Shown here: piece after piece, positions 4,190 through 5,683 of the stretch | Numbering within the stretch: position 1 is the first letter of the stretch | How the letters are laid out: each line of letters starts with the position of its first letter | DNA from: Gastranaerophilus sp045639085 | GTDB taxonomy: Bacteria; Cyanobacteriota; Vampirovibrionia; Gastranaerophilales; Gastranaerophilaceae | Reading direction: 5' to 3' | Length of the DNA: 5,683 bases | Assembly: GCA_045639085.1 (NCBI GenBank) | Contig: JAZUCM010000092.1 | Coordinates: forward strand, 1-5,683 | Position numbers and translations under genes: made by a program | Notes under the pieces: generated by a model | The model's database searches: none | Seen by the model: the letters and a program-made list of their open reading frames with translations, nothing else | Told to the model about the DNA's origin: nothing

Positions 4190-4226
4190 GTGGTTTTGAA
4201 AAATTTTCCAGTAGACCACTTGAAAT
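4183..4226. repeat. 12-bp perfect inverted repeat between the array and pilin 2
   Basis: ATTTCAAGTGGT (4183-4194) and ACCACTTGAAAT (4215-4226) are separated by 20 nt. The left arm is the last boundary repeat of the array and contains the antisense C -35 box; the right arm contains the -35 box of the pilin 2 promoter. A regulator binding both arms could couple these promoters, but the symmetry may simply reflect two copies of the same promoter facing opposite ways. Confidence 0.6.
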
Positions 4227-4247
4227 TTTTGAAAAATAGTGTATAAT
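4220..4247 (+). promoter_or_regulatory. Promoter of pilin 2
   Basis: TTGAAA (4220-4225), 16 nt, TATAAT (4242-4247). The transcript would start near 4254 and have a leader of about 230 nt before the start codon at 4482. Confidence 0.65.
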
Positions 4248-4345
4248 GAGTTTATGAGTATGGAATTCAACAGAGGAGTTTAAGAGGCGTTGAAGGAAAC
4301 TAGACAGAGGCATAGCTTGAATATGTTACTTTGTAATGCAGGACG

Positions 4346-4378
4346 AAAAGCTGGAAACCCTTGTGTCCCAAGGCTTTT
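4346..4378 (+). other. Leader hairpin before the second poly-G tract
   Basis: AAAAGC (4346-4351) pairs with GCTTTT (4373-4378), and inside it CTTG (4360-4363) pairs with CAAG (4369-4372). The hairpin ends just before the G11 tract at 4380. The remaining leader (4254-4345) holds only a 9-codon ORF from 4254 without a good ribosome site, and I see no other gene in it. Confidence 0.35.
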
Positions 4379-4379
4379 A

Positions 4380-4446
4380 GGGGGGGGGGGTATCCCTTAA
4401 CCGTTGCTATACCTGGCTTTGCTGGCATTGCTTTAACAAATCCTCC
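4380..4446 (+). repeat. Poly-G (G11) element upstream of pilin 2, copy 2
   Basis: Eleven G (4380-4390) preceded by TA, a 17-nt spacer, and a 39-nt block (4408-4446) with 29 of 39 bases identical to 155-193, without gaps. Here the tract lies inside the predicted 5' leader of pilin 2, between its promoter and ribosome site, so changes in tract length would alter the leader RNA and not a reading frame. The same element before both pilin genes suggests that it was duplicated with them. Confidence 0.6.
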
Positions 4447-4481
4447 TCGATTGGAACAATCAGTAATATGGAGGATTAAAA

Positions 4482-5567
4482 ATGACAAAAACAACATTAA
4501 AAACCCTTGCGTCATTGCGAGGAACGAACGCAGTGAGTGACGCGGCAACCCAGCTGCGCGAGCGTCAGCCCGCGCAGTCAACCCACGTGGCCTTATCGCC
4601 CTGCCGTAACGCATTCACTATGGCGGAGATACTTCTCTCCCTAACAATCATCGGCGTAGTTGCAGCGATTACATTGCCGAGCTTAATGGCGAACATCAAT
4701 GAACGAACATGGAACACCCAACGCAAGGCTTTATACGCTCGTATGTCTCAAGCCATCGCCATGATGCCACAAATTGCTGGCTATGGAACATTGACCGTAA
4801 CAACAGATGAAGACGGTTCAACAACGGTTACGGACACGGCAACAGAATCATTCCTTACTGAGGGCTTGAGTAAAGTACTTAAAATTAACAATATCTGTGA
4901 TAATGCACACTTGGCGGATTGCGGCATTCCAACGTCTTATACTAATATGGCAGGAACAACCTCAATATTGCCAACAACATTATATAGCTTAAATACCTGG
5001 TTTAGAAGCGCAGCATATTCAGGCAGTTCATATTCAACAATGGATACTAAAGCCGCGGCGTTTGAAACTCAGAATGGTGAAAGTATTGTGGCTTACTATA
5101 ACCATTCCTGCAAATACGAATATTTAAATGAAGCTAGCCTTACGCAATATGGCAACGTATTTGGTTTTCCAGAGGCAACAATGTGCGTAAACTTTCTATA
5201 CGACTTGAACGGAAATAAAGGTCCAAACACAATTGGTAAGGACATGGGCTTCATCACCTCATCCAATTCTAATGACCCAATAGTAGTCGCCCCGATGCCA
5301 TCATCCAGTGAAAACGCCGGAACTTCTGCTTGGGCTGGCGCAGCCTCATTATGCACAACACAAAACCCTGAAAGCCGCATTCCCAATATTGATGAACTTT
5401 CAGCGATGTTGATTAACAAAGATTTAATCAACTTAACCGCTTCCGCGTACTTCTGGTCTGGCTCGGGTTTCAGCGCAGGCAGAGCTTTGAGCGTTCGCAC
5501 GTACTACGGCGCCCGCGTTTCGGATTACAAGTCAACTGTGCACTACGTGCGCTGTGTCCTCCGCTAG
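4482..5567 (+). CDS. Type IV prepilin-like protein with interrupted leader and Lcl-like C-terminus (pilin 2)
   Basis: This 361-residue paralog of pilin 1 starts at 4482, with GGAGG at 4470-4474 and an in-frame stop at 4464. The type III signal FTMAEILLSL starts at residue 45, with E49 at +5 and a hydrophobic helix to about 68. Its leader is 44 residues instead of 6 and the residue before the cut site is Ala44 instead of Gly, which normally slows prepilin peptidase. Residues about 9-43 are encoded by a REP-like palindromic repeat. The body aligns with pilin 1 and keeps the same six cysteines (139, 147, 210, 235, 291, 358) plus one in the leader (41). RIPNIDEL (299-306), YFWSGS (323-328) and terminal RCVLR mark an Lcl/DUF1566-like module. 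From about residue 321 codons become rich in C-ending triplets, unlike the rest and unlike pilin 1. The protein may be functional, poorly processed or cytoplasmically retained; sequence alone cannot decide. Confidence 0.82.
   Translation: MTKTTLKTLASLRGTNAVSDAATQLRERQPAQSTHVALSPCRNAFTMAEILLSLTIIGVVAAITLPSLMANINERTWNTQRKALYARMSQAIAMMPQIAGYGTLTVTTDEDGSTTVTDTATESFLTEGLSKVLKINNICDNAHLADCGIPTSYTNMAGTTSILPTTLYSLNTWFRSAAYSGSSYSTMDTKAAAFETQNGESIVAYYNHSCKYEYLNEASLTQYGNVFGFPEATMCVNFLYDLNGNKGPNTIGKDMGFITSSNSNDPIVVAPMPSSSENAGTSAWAGAASLCTTQNPESRIPNIDELSAMLINKDLINLTASAYFWSGSGFSAGRALSVRTYYGARVSDYKSTVHYVRCVLR
4507..4577. repeat. REP-like palindromic repeat inserted in the pilin 2 leader
   Basis: The sequence GTCATTGCGAGGAACGAACG (4511-4530), going on to GACGCGGCAACCCAG, is a form of the GTCATTGCGAGG...GCGGCAAYCC repeat found dispersed in many bacterial genomes. 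GCGTCA (4509-4514)/TGACGC (4538-4543) enclose TGCG (4516-4519)/CGCA (4529-4532). A second stem CTGCGCG (4554-4560)/CGCGCAG (4571-4577) follows. The stretch is GC-rich against an AT-rich background, is absent from pilin 1, and keeps the reading frame. Its right edge may extend to about 4610. Confidence 0.7.
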
Positions 5568-5591
5568 GGCCGGTCGCGTCGAGGCGCCCAG
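5442..5591 (+). other. Candidate diversity-generating retroelement variable region (3' end of pilin 2)
   Basis: About 30 of the last 42 codons end in G or C, many of them NNC (TAC, TTC, GGC, AGC, CGC, GCC, CAC), whereas the preceding 23 codons have about 10. Targets of adenine-mutagenic retroelements typically show NNC codons, from AAC in the template, at the C-terminus of Lcl/C-type-lectin-fold proteins, ending in a fixed RCV tail and a GC-rich stretch. Here GTGCGCTGTGTC and GGGCCGGTCGCGTCGAGGCG could be that fixed end. No template or reverse transcriptase is in the window, so this is inference. Confidence 0.4.
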
Positions 5592-5599
5592 GAGATTTT

Positions 5600-5651
5600 T
5601 TATTTAGTAATTTCGCCGATTTCGAAAATCGGAGCCGGCGAAGCTAAATAA
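5600..5651. terminator. Long imperfect hairpin after pilin 2
   Basis: Outer arms TTATTTAG (5600-5607)/CTAAATAA (5644-5651) are perfect. Inside, TTCGCCG (5612-5618)/CGGCGAA (5636-5642) and the alternative CCGATTT (5616-5622)/AAATCGG (5626-5632) can form. There is no T run after it, so intrinsic termination is uncertain. A hairpin just beyond the variable region is also a known part of some retroelement target sites. The final 30 bases of the window hold nothing I can identify. Confidence 0.5.
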
Positions 5652-5683
5652 CTCGTCGCATAGCTGATTAAATTGATTAATTG

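Noticed and set aside
4254..4283. Nine-codon ORF starting MSMEFN, like a decayed fourth toxin peptide
   Set aside because: Only a short resemblance to MSEFN. There is no leader word, Shine-Dalgarno, hydrophobic segment or antisense unit around it.
4300..4614. 104-codon minus-strand ORF across the pilin 2 leader
   Set aside because: It runs through the REP-like repeat and the poly-G tract, has no ribosome site or recognisable domain, and overlaps the well-supported pilin start.

Overview
The window comes from an AT-rich bacterium with ordinary sigma70-type promoters and strong GGAGG/AAAGGAGG ribosome binding sites. Two type IV pilin-like proteins of a kind common in uncultured gut bacteria, a clostridial-type acetate/acetoacetate CoA-transferase and a GTCATTGCGAGG-type palindromic repeat suggest a fermentative, gut-type anaerobe. 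An uncultured alphaproteobacterium or a similar Gram-negative lineage is possible, but the phylum cannot be fixed from this sequence.

Layout: (1) 1-1267 holds a promoter, an 11-G homopolymer element and a prepilin-like gene (pilin 1) on the + strand. (2) 1311-3162 is a compact minus-strand operon of CoA-transferase subunit A, subunit B (13-nt overlap) and a TPR protein (1-nt TAATG overlap), with a promoter at 3201-3228. (3) 3288-4189 is a tandem array of three units. Each unit has a 26-codon hydrophobic ORF on the + strand with a structured leader and a Shine-Dalgarno site, and a minus-strand promoter just beyond its 3' end. That promoter should drive an antisense RNA of about 80-93 nt ending at an intrinsic terminator inside the ORF. 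(4) 4183-5651 holds an inverted repeat, a promoter, a second copy of the poly-G element and a second prepilin-like gene (pilin 2). Pilin 2 has an unusual 44-residue leader containing a REP-like palindrome and a compositionally distinct 3' end, followed by a long hairpin.

The main discovery candidate is region 3. Its organisation matches type I toxin-antitoxin loci: small membrane peptide, strong Shine-Dalgarno, 5'-3' long-range pairing in the mRNA, and a cis-encoded antisense RNA. I do not recognise the peptides as a named family. Units B and C share the first 45 nt of the ORF exactly, but their antisense bodies differ. Their leader hairpins show compensatory base changes, and each leader loop carries a unit-specific 11-12 nt word that recurs in the same unit's 3' UTR, so each antisense RNA could also bind its own mRNA leader. 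This resembles the direct-repeat logic of the Fst/par locus.

The pilins are probably surface or pseudopilus proteins with a C-terminal Lcl/DUF1566-like module. The 3' end of pilin 2 has features expected of a diversity-generating retroelement target, but no template repeat or reverse transcriptase lies in the window. The CoA-transferase operon is ordinary metabolism, and its promoter diverges from that of the first toxin-like unit.
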